From Edolisoma coerulescens (Eukaryota; Chordata; Aves; Passeriformes; Campephagidae), in NCBI GenBank assembly GCA_013397115.1, contig VWZW01001370.1:264878-328877 (forward strand): a stretch of DNA of 64,000 bases, read 5' to 3'. Under the pieces are notes generated by a model. The model was not told where the DNA came from. It saw nothing but the letters and a program-made list of their open reading frames with translations, and made no database searches. The position numbers and the translations under genes are program-made. Below are positions 32,740 to 45,484 of this stretch, piece by piece (position 1 is the stretch's first letter; each line of letters starts with the position of its first letter).

Positions 32740-34380
32740 AGAAGGATGGGGCTCGGAGCCAGGCTGAACCTCCAGGACAAGGAGTGCCTTTGTGTGCTGG
32801 AGGTCTGCTTTGGGAAAGGACAGCCTTTTCCCTGGGGCAGCAGTTTTCAGAGGGTCTGGGCATGGCAGGGTGGGTGCCCACTCCAGCAGCAGGTGGGAAT
32901 GACTTGTTGCCTCCAGGGAAGCTCCAGATGGACGTTGTGTGGCCGGAGTCCCTGCAGGGCTACTGAGCAGTGACCCGAGGGAACTTGCCTCAGGTAGAAA
33001 GCAACAATGACCCCAAAGTGCCACCAACAGGGACTGTGTTGGCAGAGAGGCCTGGACACCCCAGAAGAGCTCAGTCCCACCTCAGTGCTCACAGAGCTGC
33101 TCTCCCCCACGACATTCCTCTTCTCCAGCCCTGGCATTTGTGCAGCTTTCCTCTCAGCTGTCCTTCTGGCTTTATCCCCAGTGAGTCCCTGTCCTTGTGC
33201 CACAGGGACAGTGCCTCTCCTGATGGCTGCCTACCAGCACAAAAAATACTGGCCACTGTCTCCCCCTCCCTTTGATTTTCTTCCAAAAATGAACAGGAGC
33301 AGGAAAGCTCCTGCTTTCCTCCTTTCCAAACCAGGAAAGCATGGAAGGAAAAGGGATTGCCCTGGGGTTTATGGAGCCCACCAGCTCCCCACCCCAGCCA
33401 CAGTTCCTCACTTCCCATGGTCCTGAAATGGCACATAGCAGCTGGCAATGGACAGATCTGCTGCTGTTCAGTGCCACAGACCCTCTTTTCACTGTCTGGC
33501 TGCTCCCAGCCCCCGGGGTCACCGCAGGAGCTGTGGTCAGCCTGGCTGTCCGTGCCCCACGCTGCCGGACCGGCCGTGCTCCGGAGGGGCCGCTCCCGGA
33601 GAGGGCAGCTGGGGCCAGCAGGAACCCGCTGGAGCTGTGAGATGTGCTTGCTGGCAGCCAGCAGACAAAATGTCCTTAAATCTGAAGTCCCCCGGGGAAA
33701 ATAAATGCTCTCCATCTGCTGGGACGGCTGGGGTCTGCTGCGCCAACCCACACTGACCTCTGCTCATGGCCTTGTCCCAAGGTTTCTTGACACCGAAAGG
33801 CAACGAGCAGAACCCAGTGTGGAAGGATAAACACAGCCCGTGATACCCAATTTGGGCTGGGAAGGGCCGGGACACTTTGGGTGGATTTCACAAGCCTTTG
33901 GATAATTTATACTGGGGCACTGGGGTGAGGGCTCTGGGCACTGTCCCAGGCGCCAGGGTGAGCTGGCCCCGCCGCTGTCCCAGGCAGGGAGGTTCCACAG
34001 CTCCTCTGTCCGTCCCCCCCAAAGCCCAGCCAGCCCAGAAGGTGACCCAGCAGGACAGGCCCAGGGTGTCCAGGAGCTGCAGGGCCCAGGTGTGGGCAGG
34101 AGAGCCACGGAAGCAGCGGGCAGACACTGACAGCCCAGGCACCAGGAGGCCTGGGAGCTCTTCCCCCACTGCTGGGGATGGAGCAATGGGCTCAGCCCAG
34201 CCCCAGATGCCTTTTTTTTGGGCAAGCAGCTGATGCTCAACCCCTGCTGCACCACAACTCTGGGTCCACTCTAGGGGAGAAACTGTTGGCCTTGGTGGCC
34301 CCCATCCCACTGTCACCATGGGGCTGGCTCAGGCAGGGGTGGCAGGCCAAGGGCAGCCCCCACGGACTCCCCGTCCCCCA
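32740..34380. other. Unique GC-rich DNA with a small CpG-dense patch at 33540-33610
   Basis: No gene or repeat is recognised. CpG is dense over about 70 bases (GCTGCCGGACCGGCCGTGC). Long overlapping frames on both strands have no domain. Confidence 0.45.
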
Positions 34381-34389
34381 GCACCACCT

Positions 34390-34810
34390 GTAAAACGCAT
34401 TCTTCCTGAGCACCCCAAGAGACTTTCTTTTGCAAACCCTTCCAGATAAACCCAACTTATTTAGCTGATAATATATAAACAGTTTATCGGCTTTGCGCAT
34501 TTGCAGTGCAGCGGGATGGATGTTGTTCTTGGAATTCTGTTTGGTCATAATATTTAGAAGAGGGCTCTGATAGCAAAGATAAGCAGTTCGCCCACAGCAG
34601 ATGGCTTGTGAGACACTCAGCGGAGCCAACATTCTGTGGGGAATGAATAAACTTGTAATGCAAGTTGTTTGTAAGTGGTTTTAGCTAAATGTCACATGTA
34701 AGACTGCACAGACATGCTCTGTCCAAGGTGTTTGAATTTATAGGAGCGAGGATTCAAAGGCAGGGGCCAAATTCGCTTTTAAACTTCCTTAAACAAATGT
34801 ACAGAGGATA
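34390..34810. promoter_or_regulatory. AT-rich high-complexity island with several GATA-type motifs; candidate enhancer
   Basis: About 420 bases are AT-rich and non-repetitive. GATA-type words occur at 34445 (AGATAA), near 34466 (TGATAA) and near 34577 (AAGATAAGC, a full WGATAR). TTTGCGCATTTGCAG, AATGAATAAAC and CAGATGG (E-box) are also present. No repeat is recognised, and frames are short and stop-rich. It is among the better conserved-element candidates in the window, but this is motif-based only. Confidence 0.35.
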
Positions 34811-34930
34811 AAATACCTCTGGATTTGCTCTTGGAGCAGGGGCGTGAGCAAGGCGCACGCAAAGGCACGGCCCATCCCTCCCCGCAGGTCCTGGCCGAGG
34901 GGCTGTGCCTGCCACCATGCCCGGCCCGGG

Positions 34931-34965
34931 TGGGGCGAGACAGGGCACCATGACCCCATGAGATC
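34931..34965 (+). repeat. First copy of a 35-bp direct duplication
   Basis: Matches 35882-35916 at 32 of 35 positions. The three differences are all transitions (C/T, G/A, A/G). The shared core is GTGACCCCATGAGATC or its A variant. The copies are 951 bases apart in the same orientation, and flanking similarity is not evident. Confidence 0.75.
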
Positions 34966-34969
34966 CCCC

Positions 34970-35880
34970 TGGCCCACATCCACTTTATGAATGGCCTCTG
35001 CTGGGGCTGCCTCATTCACCTTCCTGCAGAAGGGAAGCAGGGGAACGCTCTCTCCCCAGCGACTACCCAGTGAGCGCTGTCTTTATCCCCTCTGACTGCA
35101 CGCCGAGGTTGGGAATGGGTCCCGGGGAAGCTCTGGACATTCACGCACATCCAGGGCATCTGTGGCAGCCACGGCAGTGCCTGGCCCTCGCTGGGGAGGT
35201 GCTCGGCAGAGGAAAGGCCAAGAACAGCGAGCTGGCAGAGGCAGGAGGAGGTGGCAGGAGCCACCCTCACTCACAGGGATCTGTGCTCTGCCTGCTGTGG
35301 GTGCTTTTAGGGCTGCAGGGCAGGGCTTGGGCTCTATGTGGAGCCTGGGAACGGGCAGTCCCTGCTCTGCCAGCCCTCTCCTGGAAGCTCTCTGGGTCGC
35401 TCTGCCCGTGTCACCTGCCCTGTCCCTCCCGGCACAGTGCCACTGCAGGAGCCAAGGAAGGGCACAACACAGCCCATCTCTGCCCGTCACTGGGGGCTGT
35501 GGTGCTGTCCAGTGAGTGTCCACCCCACCGTATCCCCCAAAACAGAGCTGTTCATGATGGCAGCCTGAGCAGGTCAGTGCCCAGAGCCTCCCCCTCAGCA
35601 CAGCCTTCCTCCCCTCCCACGTTTCGGGGACAGCGATGCTGCTGAGCTGTGAGAAGACACAACCGCAGGACCAGCCCGAGGGAAGCGCCAAACCCCCGGC
35701 TCCAGGTGAGGAGACACCAGGGGCAGTGCTGCCTTTCTGCTGGAGGAGGCTCGGAGGGGATGTGGGTGCAAGGCAGAGCATTCCTGGGGTGGGACAGGGG
35801 CAGCCCCACACCTGCACCCAGGCTGCACTCCCTTCCCCCATGCAGGTGTAGGGTCAGGCCCCCCGAGCACTGCAGCAGCT
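34970..35880. other. Unique GC-rich DNA between the two duplicated segments
   Basis: No gene or repeat is recognised. A 252-codon minus-strand frame here is not supported by any domain. Confidence 0.45.
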
Positions 35881-35881
35881 C

Positions 35882-35916
35882 TGGGGTGAGACAGGACACC
35901 GTGACCCCATGAGATC
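35882..35916 (+). repeat. Second copy of the 35-bp direct duplication
   Basis: Partner of 34931-34965, with 32 of 35 identical bases. Confidence 0.75.
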
Positions 35917-35919
35917 TGT

Positions 35920-38205
35920 GTCGCACACAGAGCACCCTGTCCTCACCCACAGCACGGCCCTGCAGCCACCACACACAGGAAAACCCTCCCTGCCCCAGCC
36001 AGCCCTTCGTGGTGACCCCCTCCACGAGGCCATGCACACACCAGGGCTCTGACACACTGAAAGGGCTCTTCCTGCTGCAGTCTCGGGGGAAAAAGCACAC
36101 AAAACAGGGTGTTAAAATGCATTTCTTCTAGTTTTTGCTTTAAAGGCTCCTGCACAACGGGGCAAGGCAGGCAGGCACTGCTCCCTCCTGCCCAGCCTCG
36201 TGCCAGTGTGGTGGAAAATCAACCAGCACCAAGAGCGTGAGCTCGGCTGCTCAGAGGGGCTCAGCCCAGAGCCTCCTCTCACAAGTCACCCCAACACCCA
36301 GAAGGGGCTCCAGGACTGGCTACTCAGGATTCAGACAAGCATCCAAAAAAGGAGAGGGGCTGCAGCCAAGGAACATTTGTCTTGTCCTGTGTTGCAGGAG
36401 TTAATGAACGTGGTGTTTCCAGCCCGCTCCATTCATCCAGCCTGCGCCTTCCAGGTGCTAAAGAGTCATGCAGGTCACATTGCTCTGCTGTGTCCTCATG
36501 CCAGAGCTCCTTGGAAACTCTTTGTTTCCAAAGAGTCGCCCTCCTGCCCCAACAGAATAGTGCTGGGCTTCTCTAAGTGCATCTCATAATTGTCTAGATT
36601 TATGAGGCCTCTACTGAAAAGTTGAAGACAGAATTTAGAGTCCCTCAGTTCTTGTTCTGTTTAATCCATTCCCTTTTTCCCTGGGTTGCGATTCCAGCTC
36701 AGCATGTGAAGCTCTGCCATTGCCAACAGGCTCTTTCATTTCCAAAATGAGGCAGTTCAACATCTCTGTGATTCTGTTCCTTCCCCTCTTGTGGTCTCTC
36801 TTCACCTTTTTTTGCAAGTTGCTTCACTGGCAAATTAACTGCAGGCTGGGCGCAGATCACCGTGCACGGTGAGCACTGGGATGTAAATTCCTTTGGCCAG
36901 CAAGGGTGACTGTCTGCTCCCCTCAGGAGGACACTGCCCAGTGCCCTGACATGTCCAGAAAACTTCACCTTCTCTGAGGGCTTCTCAGCAGCACCAGTCC
37001 TACCACCTTCATCTCCCCCCTGTCTCCTCTGAAGGACAGATTCAGGCTGAAGGTCACAAATTTACTGATTCTGGTCAAAGGCTTGAACTTTGTCTTTAAA
37101 GCCAGAGAAATACCAAAAGCAACAAGCTGTGGGTACCCCAAGATTGGTATTTTCACCCCGAGGCCACCATGGAGCACTTTCCGTCGGCACAGTCTGATGG
37201 CTGCACCCACTCAGGGTGTAGGTGAACCATGATCCTTCTCCAGGAAATGTTTAATTAGATTTATAAGAACAATTTAACTGAAGCAATGGGATCAATTCAC
37301 CTCTGAAATGAGAATTGACAGAGGATGGTCTTGTACGTGATTCCTACCCGTGCCCGTTTCTTCTGTGCTTTGCCGGTCCTGCTGCTGCAGTCCCACTCTA
37401 GGGCAGAGGGATCTGCCCACCCCTCTCTGGCCCTTCAGCCACCCCAATACCATCCCCAGCTGCAGAAAACAGGGGTGGGCAGAGGCACAGGCTCTTTTGA
37501 GACCTGTGAGTGAAGGCAACAACAGCTTCTAGACTGAGAGCCCCTGGAGGACACTGCCCAGCATCCCCAGGAGACCACGGTGACACTCGGTGAGCCCGGT
37601 CCCTGCAGCTCCAGGAACAGGGATGGTGACCTCAGAGCAGCAGAAGAAGCAGCAGCTGAAGCAGCCTCAGAGCAGAGCTCAGCTGTCCCCTCCCCTGTCC
37701 CAGGAGGGTCCCTCCACAGATGGGGTCCTGCAGAGCCCTGCCAGCAGCTCTTGCTCTCCATTGAGACGCAGCCGTCGAACAATCCCTCTCTAATTGGCAT
37801 TGTTTGCTAAAATTAAACCCCTGCTCAATGAAACACAGCCAGGAAGACACAGCTCCCCCAGGGCCTGGGCCCTCCCCATCCCTCAGACCAGCTGCCCTCG
37901 AGTTTGGCCATGATCCTGCTGCGGGAGCGCCCAGGCTGGTGGTGGTGGTGGTGTGGGCATGGACCTTCATTAGTGGGATGAACCCTTGGGGACTGTGGCT
38001 GCAGGTCCCCCGGGTGGCCACACGTGGGACAGCTGTCCTGGCGGGAGGCTGTGAGCAGCCAGCACAGAGCAGCCCCTCCCTGCCCAAGGAGTGCTCCTGG
38101 GGTTTGGGTCCATTTGGGACATCACATCCCCACCACATCCCCAGAGCAGGGTCCCAGGCAACCAGCACAGAGACACTCCAAACCAGGGGAGGAAGGCAGA
38201 TAGCA
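35920..38205. other. Unique DNA, nothing recognised
   Basis: No gene or repeat is recognised. A mildly AT-rich section lies at 36560-36680 and an AT-rich patch at 37240-37330 (GTTTAATTAGATTTATAAG), the latter with homeodomain-type words. A (GGT)n-like run sits near 37938. Confidence 0.45.
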
Positions 38206-38209
38206 AACT

Positions 38210-38455
38210 TTGCATGCTGAATTTTCTGAAACTAACTATAAATGGTAAAAACTCAAAGTCTTGCTTTCTCTGGAGGTTTTCAAGCAAAATAACCCCAAGA
38301 ACGGCAGCTTCGACTTTTACTCGGATGAGAAAACATTCTTTTATTTTGACATCATCTTTGTCCGTTTTTATCATAGGGATAAAGTATCTTTTATCTGGAC
38401 ACAATGCATCAAGTTGCAGGGTGAGTCATGAAGTGAATCTACACAATTGAGCCAA
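38210..38455. promoter_or_regulatory. AT-rich high-complexity island with GATA and MAF/AP-1-like motifs; candidate enhancer
   Basis: Complex AT-rich DNA. GGGATAAAGTATC and TTTTATCTGG near 38377-38397 give closely spaced opposing GATA-type words, and GGTGAGTCATGAAG at 38419 is AP-1/MAF-like. TTTTGACATCATC occurs at 38344. No repeat is recognised. Inferred regulatory. Confidence 0.35.
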
Positions 38456-38459
38456 GGTG

Positions 38460-41400
38460 CTGCTCTGGGGCGAGGGCTGGCAATGTCCAAATGTCACACT
38501 CAAGGTACGAGGCAGTAAACAGCCATCCCTGCTCTCCAAGGAGCGGGGTCTGCTTTAGGAGAGCTGTCACTTCAGACACATCCCCGTGAGCTGGGCACGG
38601 ACCTGAGCACACGAGTGAACCTTCCTCACACCTACTTCATCCAGCAGGGATGTGGGGTTCATCTGTCTGCCGTGGATTCCCTTACAGGCGCTGGCACGCG
38701 GGCAGGCGTGGGAGCTGCTGTGGGGTGATGCTCTGTCAGCCAGCACCGAGCAGGGTTTCCATCCGAGGCACACTCGGGCTCCCCGTGTTCAGTGTCAAAC
38801 ACTCAGCGGATTAACTTGGGGGCTGAAGGCCCCGGGCACGTCTTGGGAGGGAAGGCAGCCCTTGCACACACTGCAGGGATGAGCTGGGAATGCAGGAGAG
38901 GAGGAAACAGCCTCATTCCCTCCTGGGCTGCTTCAGACTCATGGTCCAGAGCCACCCGTAGTGACAACTGTGTCCCACATTTGTTCACCTCTTTTGGGGA
39001 GGGAGAGGGACGTGCACGAATCACTTTGGCTATGGAGTCTTGCCATGGAAAGCCTGTGTCTGACCCTCCTGAGGGCAGCAGGCACACCTCACCTCCTCCT
39101 GGTCCTGGAAGGGCTGCTGAGGGTGGGGAGGAAGAGGGTCCCAAGGCATTACGGTGCTTTGTGTCCCTGGGGCTCTCTGCACCCTCCTTTGCCACCACGC
39201 AGGGTCCACACGGGCAGGACCACACCACGCTGCTGCTGCAGGGGAAGTGTCCCCAGCACAAGGCTGTCCTTTAGCACCCCCAGAACTCTTGTACCAGGCA
39301 GAGCAGCAAGAATGGAGTGCTGATCTGACCAGGCTGTGCTCCCCAGGGCAGGCAGACAGATCAAACCCGTGCCATGGGTTCAGACAAGCCCATGGCTGTC
39401 TTTGCAAGGCTGAGGACCAGGAGAGGCAGCACAGCTCCCCAGAGTAGACAGGAGCACAGCCACTCCTCCACACACCTCCATGCCAGGGGACAGTGGTGGG
39501 CACAGCCCTCTCTCCTCTCCTGGCCAGCCAGACGTGTGCAGGAGGGGAGGTGGCACTCACTGCCCCGGAGGTGGCAGGAGGACCTTGCTGCTGGTGGCTG
39601 AGTGCAGCCTGGGCGTGGTGCAGAACTGGCACTGTGTTCTCCTCTCTTGTGCCCACCATGGGAAGATCCGCTCTGCTTTTCTTCCCCTCCCCAGACACCC
39701 TCAGGAAAAGGCACCTCTGCAAGGCACAGTCATTCTTGCTGGGATGGGAAACCTCACCTCTGCTCTGCTCAAGCTTCCCTGCCCAGAACTTCCCAGAAAA
39801 TTGGCTGTTCCAGGAGGAGGAGGTGGGCAGAAGGTGCCCGTTGTGGGAAGAGGGCACCTCACCACCTCCCCCAAGCGCTGACAGTTTGGATCCCACAAGC
39901 CCAGGCCAGGAAGGAAAAAGATCTGCTCTTTGTCTCCATGTGCTGCTGTTTCCCTGGAAAACCCAATCAGTCACATGGCAGAGGAGCACAGCAGAAAACA
40001 AAATTACTTGTTTTTAACTACAAACTGCTCCAGCCCGCTGTGCCTGGGCGGGGGGCTCACAGGGCAGGAGTGGTTATTAATGGATGGGTTAAGGTGGAAA
40101 TTAGGGTGGGAAAAAAAGGTTAAAGCTGGTTTGGGCGTTCACCTCTGCAGAGATGCCAGGGAGCTGCCTTTGGCTGCTGAATGAGAGCAGGGTCACAGGG
40201 AACACGGGGAGCCAGAGCTGTGGGTACTCCCCAAGGAACCAGGGCTGGGTGAGCAGCAACATCTGCAGTGACTGCAGCCAGGCCCCAGAGCCCAGCTCAC
40301 CCCAGGGGACAGAATTCCCCCTGTCAGGGGCACTAAACCAGGGATCCCTTGCACCTCTGGGGGACACAGCGTGGCTCAGCTTATACCCACTCTCTTCTCA
40401 GAGGGGTCTTTTGCTCGGCAGAGCCCTTGCCCACCCCCTCCACTCCTCCAAAGCCATTGGATTAAGATTCAAAGGTGAAAGCACGGCAGGAAACGCTTTG
40501 ATACCAAGAGACGGACCAGCCGAGGAATGTTACAGGATTTTTCCGTGGCTGTTTCTTCTCAAGCGTGTACACAAGCAGCAGCACTGGGTTATGCAACTTG
40601 GCCTCAGTGCCTTCAGCTGCTGCAGGCAGGGAGAAGCGGGCGTTATTTAGGATACCCCCTCCTTAAATCAAGCTGAGAAATGGGGACTGGCACGAGCAGC
40701 AGGACTTGCAAACCACGTCCATTCCAAATGTTCCCGCGAATTAGTACAACACAGCGTCTTTCCAAGAACAGGGGAAGCTCTGAAAGCCCATGGCAGTGTA
40801 AGAGCATGCAGCCTGATGGAAGCCTGTGTCCTGAGGGTGGGTGGCCAAGCCCTTGTGGATGTGGCCTGGCTTGGCTCACAGCACAGCCTGACCATGCAGC
40901 AGGGCTGGAAAACCACCCTGATAAATGCACCCTTCAGCAGCTTTATACACTTGGGTTGGCTTTCCCTGGGGAGGCAGCTCCTCTTTACCTTCCCACAGAG
41001 GGTCTCCTTCCACCCCTGAGCTCCAGGAACACCCACTGCTATCAGCTGCTCCTCGGACCCTCGACAGCTGCAGGACACAGCCATGGTGCCACACGAACTG
41101 CAGGACAGCTCAGCCTGACGCTGGAACAAAAGGACATGGAAAGAAAGGCTCCCTTCACAGCTCCTTCCCACGCACCTGATGTTCAGGACCAGGCAAAAGT
41201 GTGTCCTTCAGCTTTGAAGATCTCGGCTTTCCTGCCTGGCCCTCTCCCTGAGGCTGGGTTGGGGGAGGCAGGGAGAGATCCTACCTGGATCCTACCTAGT
41301 TCTGGCGCTGGGGGTCTGCCCAAACTGTATGAGAGCCCAGTGATGTTTGTGAGCTCAGTGATCACCTCAGCTGGATGCTCTCCTGCAGTTAGGAGGGGAA

Positions 41401-43375
41401 GGAAGCTGCTGAGAGCACCAAACACCTCCTCTCTGAAAACTCCAGAGAGTCTGCAGAGGGTGCAGCCCAGCGTGGGTGTTTGGTGGAAGAACTGTGCCTG
41501 CAGCACTCTTCACTCAGCACTGACACCCCTCATCCTGGAAATCATCACGAGCATCTTGGAGTCATCACACTTGCAAACCTGCAGAGAGAACGTGGGAGCC
41601 CGGCTGCCCACGGATGCTGCAGCTCCCGCTGTCCTGGAGCTCCAGGCAGGAGTGGGCCCGTGGCTCCCTGGGGCTCCTGATGGGGCAGATGAGTGCGAGC
41701 AGCTTCTGACCCAGGGGCAGAGCTCTGCCAGTGCTCCTGCACGAGCTGTGCCCGAGCACAGAGCTGTGCTGAGCACCCCAGGGTGACACCCATCAGGTGA
41801 GGCAGAGAGCTGGGCAGTGCAGTGTCCCCTTTGCTGCTTCCCTCAGCCTCCTCCATCAATTCCCCAGCACCCTGCAGCTTCCAGGATGCCTGTGCTGCTC
41901 TTTTCAAGGGACAGGGTTGGTGCAGGCACACACAGTGCAGCAAAACCACCCAGCACCTCACTCCCAGGTGGGGCTGCTCCGGAGGGATGGGCACTCAGGA
42001 TGTCTGCGGAGCTCAGCACCAGACGGGGTGGCAGAACCGAGCCCGGTGTCCCAGCCAGCCCAGTGTCCTGGGGACTGCACCACAGTGGCTTGGCTTGTGT
42101 TTTTAATTCCTCCTTCTCACTCAGGAGGCGGCTGCCAGCTGCTCCCTTGGGTGCAGCGCAGGAGGAAGGAGCAGCTCTGGCAGCGGGGGCCAGGGCAGTG
42201 TGTGCCTGGGCAGCAGGGCAGAGGCAGCCTGAGCACACACGGGAGGGCTTCCCTGAGGATCCTCACCCCAGCCACACGCAGCACATCCCCTCCAGGGAAG
42301 CTCGGTGTTCGCTTTGCAAGTGCTGGGGAAAGAGGCGTGAAAACCACCCCCGTACCTGCGCTCAGCGCTAGTGAGGGAGAGTTCCCTGAGTGCTGGCTGC
42401 TGCCCCGGGGGCTTTCACACCCGGGGATTGTGCCCCGGGTTCGCTGTGGGCAGAGCTGCCGGGCTTTTTGACAAACTACAACTGCTGCGACTGACATGGC
42501 CCTAACTCAGTGCTGGCGCTGGACCACCTGCCTCAGCTGAATCCCTGGAGAAAGGACTCAAGCACAAACCAGGGAAAAAACATGGAGGGAGGTGAACCAC
42601 CTTCGGGCATGTGACACCCTGGGCTGTGATGAACATTTTCTGGAGGGCACTGATCACCCTAAAAATAGTGTGGCAAACTCTTTCCCGAGCAGAGGGGAGG
42701 TCATCCAGCACACACCACACCCCCAGCCCCGAGTGAAGGTTTCTCCCTGGCACAATGAAGAGAAAATGTATTTCCACATCTCTCGGGAAAGCACAACACC
42801 AGGCAGCTCAGAAAGATGTGGGGTTTCCAGCAGGACCTTGGCTGGATGTGCCAAGCAAGAGTGAACAGCACTGGAAGTTCAGTGGGGCTTTCGGCACAGG
42901 GCAGAGTGGGGAGTTTGCTCTGCCACTCCCAGGCAGACAAATACTGCAGCCTGTTCAGACAGCAGGGGCAAAAGGTGCTCTGAAAAAATTACCTACAGGC
43001 TGGGGTGGTGGAGGAAGGAGAAGCAGCACAGTGATCAGGGTGCTGTGCAGAGTCCCAGAGCGTTCTGCAGACACGACGACGCTCTGCCAGGCGCCAAGTG
43101 GTGCCGGCCAGGAGCTTTGAGAGAGGTGGGATGGAAAAAGCATTTCAGGGAGGCTCAGGTGGCTTCTGCATCACCTCCTAGATGTGATGGCCCTTGGAAA
43201 GTCATCTCCTCTTTCCAAAACACCCTGTTCTGGGCCAGCCTGAGGGAGGAACAGAGAAAGCTGAAACCCCACTGAAATCGCAGGAGGTCCCTTGTGGTTC
43301 CTGGCTCGAGCTGATGCGGATCCATTTCAGCTGAATGCAGGATTATCTTGACAGCTTGAAAGCTATTCTTAACCA
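38460..43375. other. Long unique GC-rich stretch, no gene supported
   Basis: This stretch holds the two longest frames of the window: 40680-41786 (+, 368 codons, ATG start) and 39030-40001 (-, 323 codons). Neither has a domain, transmembrane pattern or family I recognise, and both are overlapped by competing frames. A MEF2-type CTAAAAATAG lies at 42659-42668. A slightly AT-rich part at 40000-40140 and one at 40440-40660 are unassigned. Confidence 0.45.
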
Positions 43376-43379
43376 TAGC

Positions 43380-43870
43380 TCGTGCCCAACGCCCCACACA
43401 GCTGGGGGAGGCACCGTAAATCACCGCTCGGTGGACACGGGAAACCAAATAAGCGAGAGGAGATAAGAGACCATAACAGAGGTGTGACGCACTTTGACAA
43501 ACGCCTTCGAGATGGCAACGTGAGACCTCAGTGCTGCAACCACATCAATCAGCAGGAAGGGCGAAGTTCTGGGTTAGTGGATGGGTCAGCAGGCGCAGCC
43601 TTGCTACCACATCCTGCGGCACCTCACAATTCCCGCCGGAGTCAAGGGCTGCTGGGCTGGTGGACAAGGGCTGCCAGAACCAGAGAGGCTTCTGGAGCCA
43701 GACTCGATTCGTCCGAGACTGAGAAGTATCAACAACTCCAAGAAACAAGGTGGAAGAGCTCTGGGTTATTCCCAAGGTGGCAGCAATGGGAATCTCAGGG
43801 TAGACTCCAAACCTTCCTGATGGTCTGCTCTACCCAAAGGTGGCAAACGTGCATCAGCTGAGTGGCAAAC
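43380..43870. other. Segment with evenly scattered CpG; origin unknown
   Basis: CpG sites recur every 20-40 bases over almost 500 bases (for example CACCGCTCGGTGGAC, GTGTGACGCACTTTGAC, AAACGCCTTCGAGATGG, TCCCGCCGGAGTC). The surroundings are CpG-poor. The pattern is more like a relatively recent insertion that has not yet lost its CpG than a CpG island. I recognise no family, and no terminal repeats or coding domain are visible. Confidence 0.3.
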
Positions 43871-43874
43871 AAGC

Positions 43875-45480
43875 CCCTCACCCCATTCCTTGTTTCAGCC
43901 TGACTCTTCCTAACGTGCAGCTTTCCCCTGGCCCTGTCCCTTGGGCAAAAGCAAAATGCTGCTGATGATGCAGGAAGAACAATGGCTCTGCTCCTCAGGG
44001 ACTGAGAGGCAGGAGAGGAGGAGAAAACCCCGACCCTTCACAGCATGTTTGATCTTGCCTTCCCTCCTTCTCCTCTGCTCAGCCACCAGGACTCCCTTCC
44101 CTTTCCACATCTGCAGCTCTGGGCACAAGAGGGGAGAGGGCAAGAAAAAACCTGGTGAGAAAGCAGAGTAGATGCAGCGTTCTGATGGAAAACTGACCAG
44201 GATGTGGGGCTGGGGAACAGCTGGAAACTTGGAATCCTCAGGGAACAACTGCAAACCCTGCAGAGAGACCCTCATCCCCTCAGGAATTAGGGTTGTACCT
44301 TGTGTGGGGAGCCCAGATGCATCCAGGAAGAAATTGGCCCCCACCACGGGGTCTATAAACCTCCTATAAACTAAAGAAAGTGACATTTCTGGGCTGTGGA
44401 GGCAAAAAAGTGTTGGAGTCCTCAAGGCTGCTCCTTGGGAATGCCCCTGCAGTGACCTGCAGGATTTGCCTGTGGGGTGTGGACACTAGATCAGGTTTAT
44501 ATTTTCTTCACCTCACTGAAAGCAGCCCTGTCAGCAGCAGTGCCTGGGCTGGAGACAGCTCTGATGGTCCCAGGTGGTGACAGGAGCCAGGAAGACCCAG
44601 CCTTGGTGGGACCAGTCCTCCCTCAGCTCAGCCGTGAGCTTTGGGCCAGCCCTGCACACCAGAAAGGGCCTTTAAATGGTGAATTTTGAAGGTGCCAGCA
44701 TCTAACTCCTCGACTTCTCTTCATTTTTGCCTTCTTGCCAGTCCTCTTGCTTCACAGACAGGAGATATCACTCCTTCTAATTGCTCAAGGGCTCCCTGGC
44801 CAGGACCCGTGTGAGGGTTTGGCCATTAATAACAGAAGTGGTTCCATATCTCAACCAGCGTCCATCTCCCTCCCTCGCAGCTCCCTCCCTTCCAGGTGAG
44901 TCTCTGCCAGAAAAGATTTGGGATCTGTGGCAAACTCCAAGGCTCTGGAGAGTCTTTGGCCTCCTCCACTGATCTCCAACCCCAACAGAGTGACTATTTG
45001 CTCTCTCAGTGCAAGTTTATCCTGGAACCCCTCACTGATACTCAGCCACGTTCGTCACTTGAGTCTCTGCAGACCCTCTGCCAGTTCAGGTGGGGTTTCT
45101 TACTTCGCCCTTTCCCCCCAGCTCTCAGCTCTGCTCGGGCCAGCCCTGAGAGATGCCTGGCTCCAAGCCACACATCAAGAGCTGGTATCAGATCTGGATC
45201 ACTGAGTCTCTTTTTTATGGGGATAAGTTTGGCAGCAGCGGGCCCACTCGAGCTGACTGCTGAAACCTCTCCTCCCGTCTGGTTTTCCCAGCCATTCATT
45301 GCACCAGGACACCAAACCGAGCCAGATGCACCTCCTGGGGACGTTTCGCTCCAGGCCATGGTCTTTGACCCCATGTGAGAACAGCCCTCGACATCCTGCA
45401 CCAGCAGGACACGTCCTACTGCAAACTCCAGGTCCTGCCCATGCCCTTCTCCTCCTCGCTGGCATTCAGGCTGTGTGGGA
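43875..45480. other. Unique DNA, nothing recognised
   Basis: No gene or repeat is recognised. Composition is C/T-biased from 44690 to 45130. Confidence 0.45.
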
Positions 45481-45484
45481 GCTG

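Noticed and set aside
39030..40001. 323-codon minus-strand frame
   Set aside because: No domain or repeat pattern; competing plus-strand frames of similar quality.
40680..41786. Longest open frame in the window, 368 codons, ATG start, plus strand
   Set aside because: No recognisable domain, signal peptide or family; composition like random GC-rich translation; overlapped by frames on the other strand. Frames this long are expected occasionally in stop-poor DNA.
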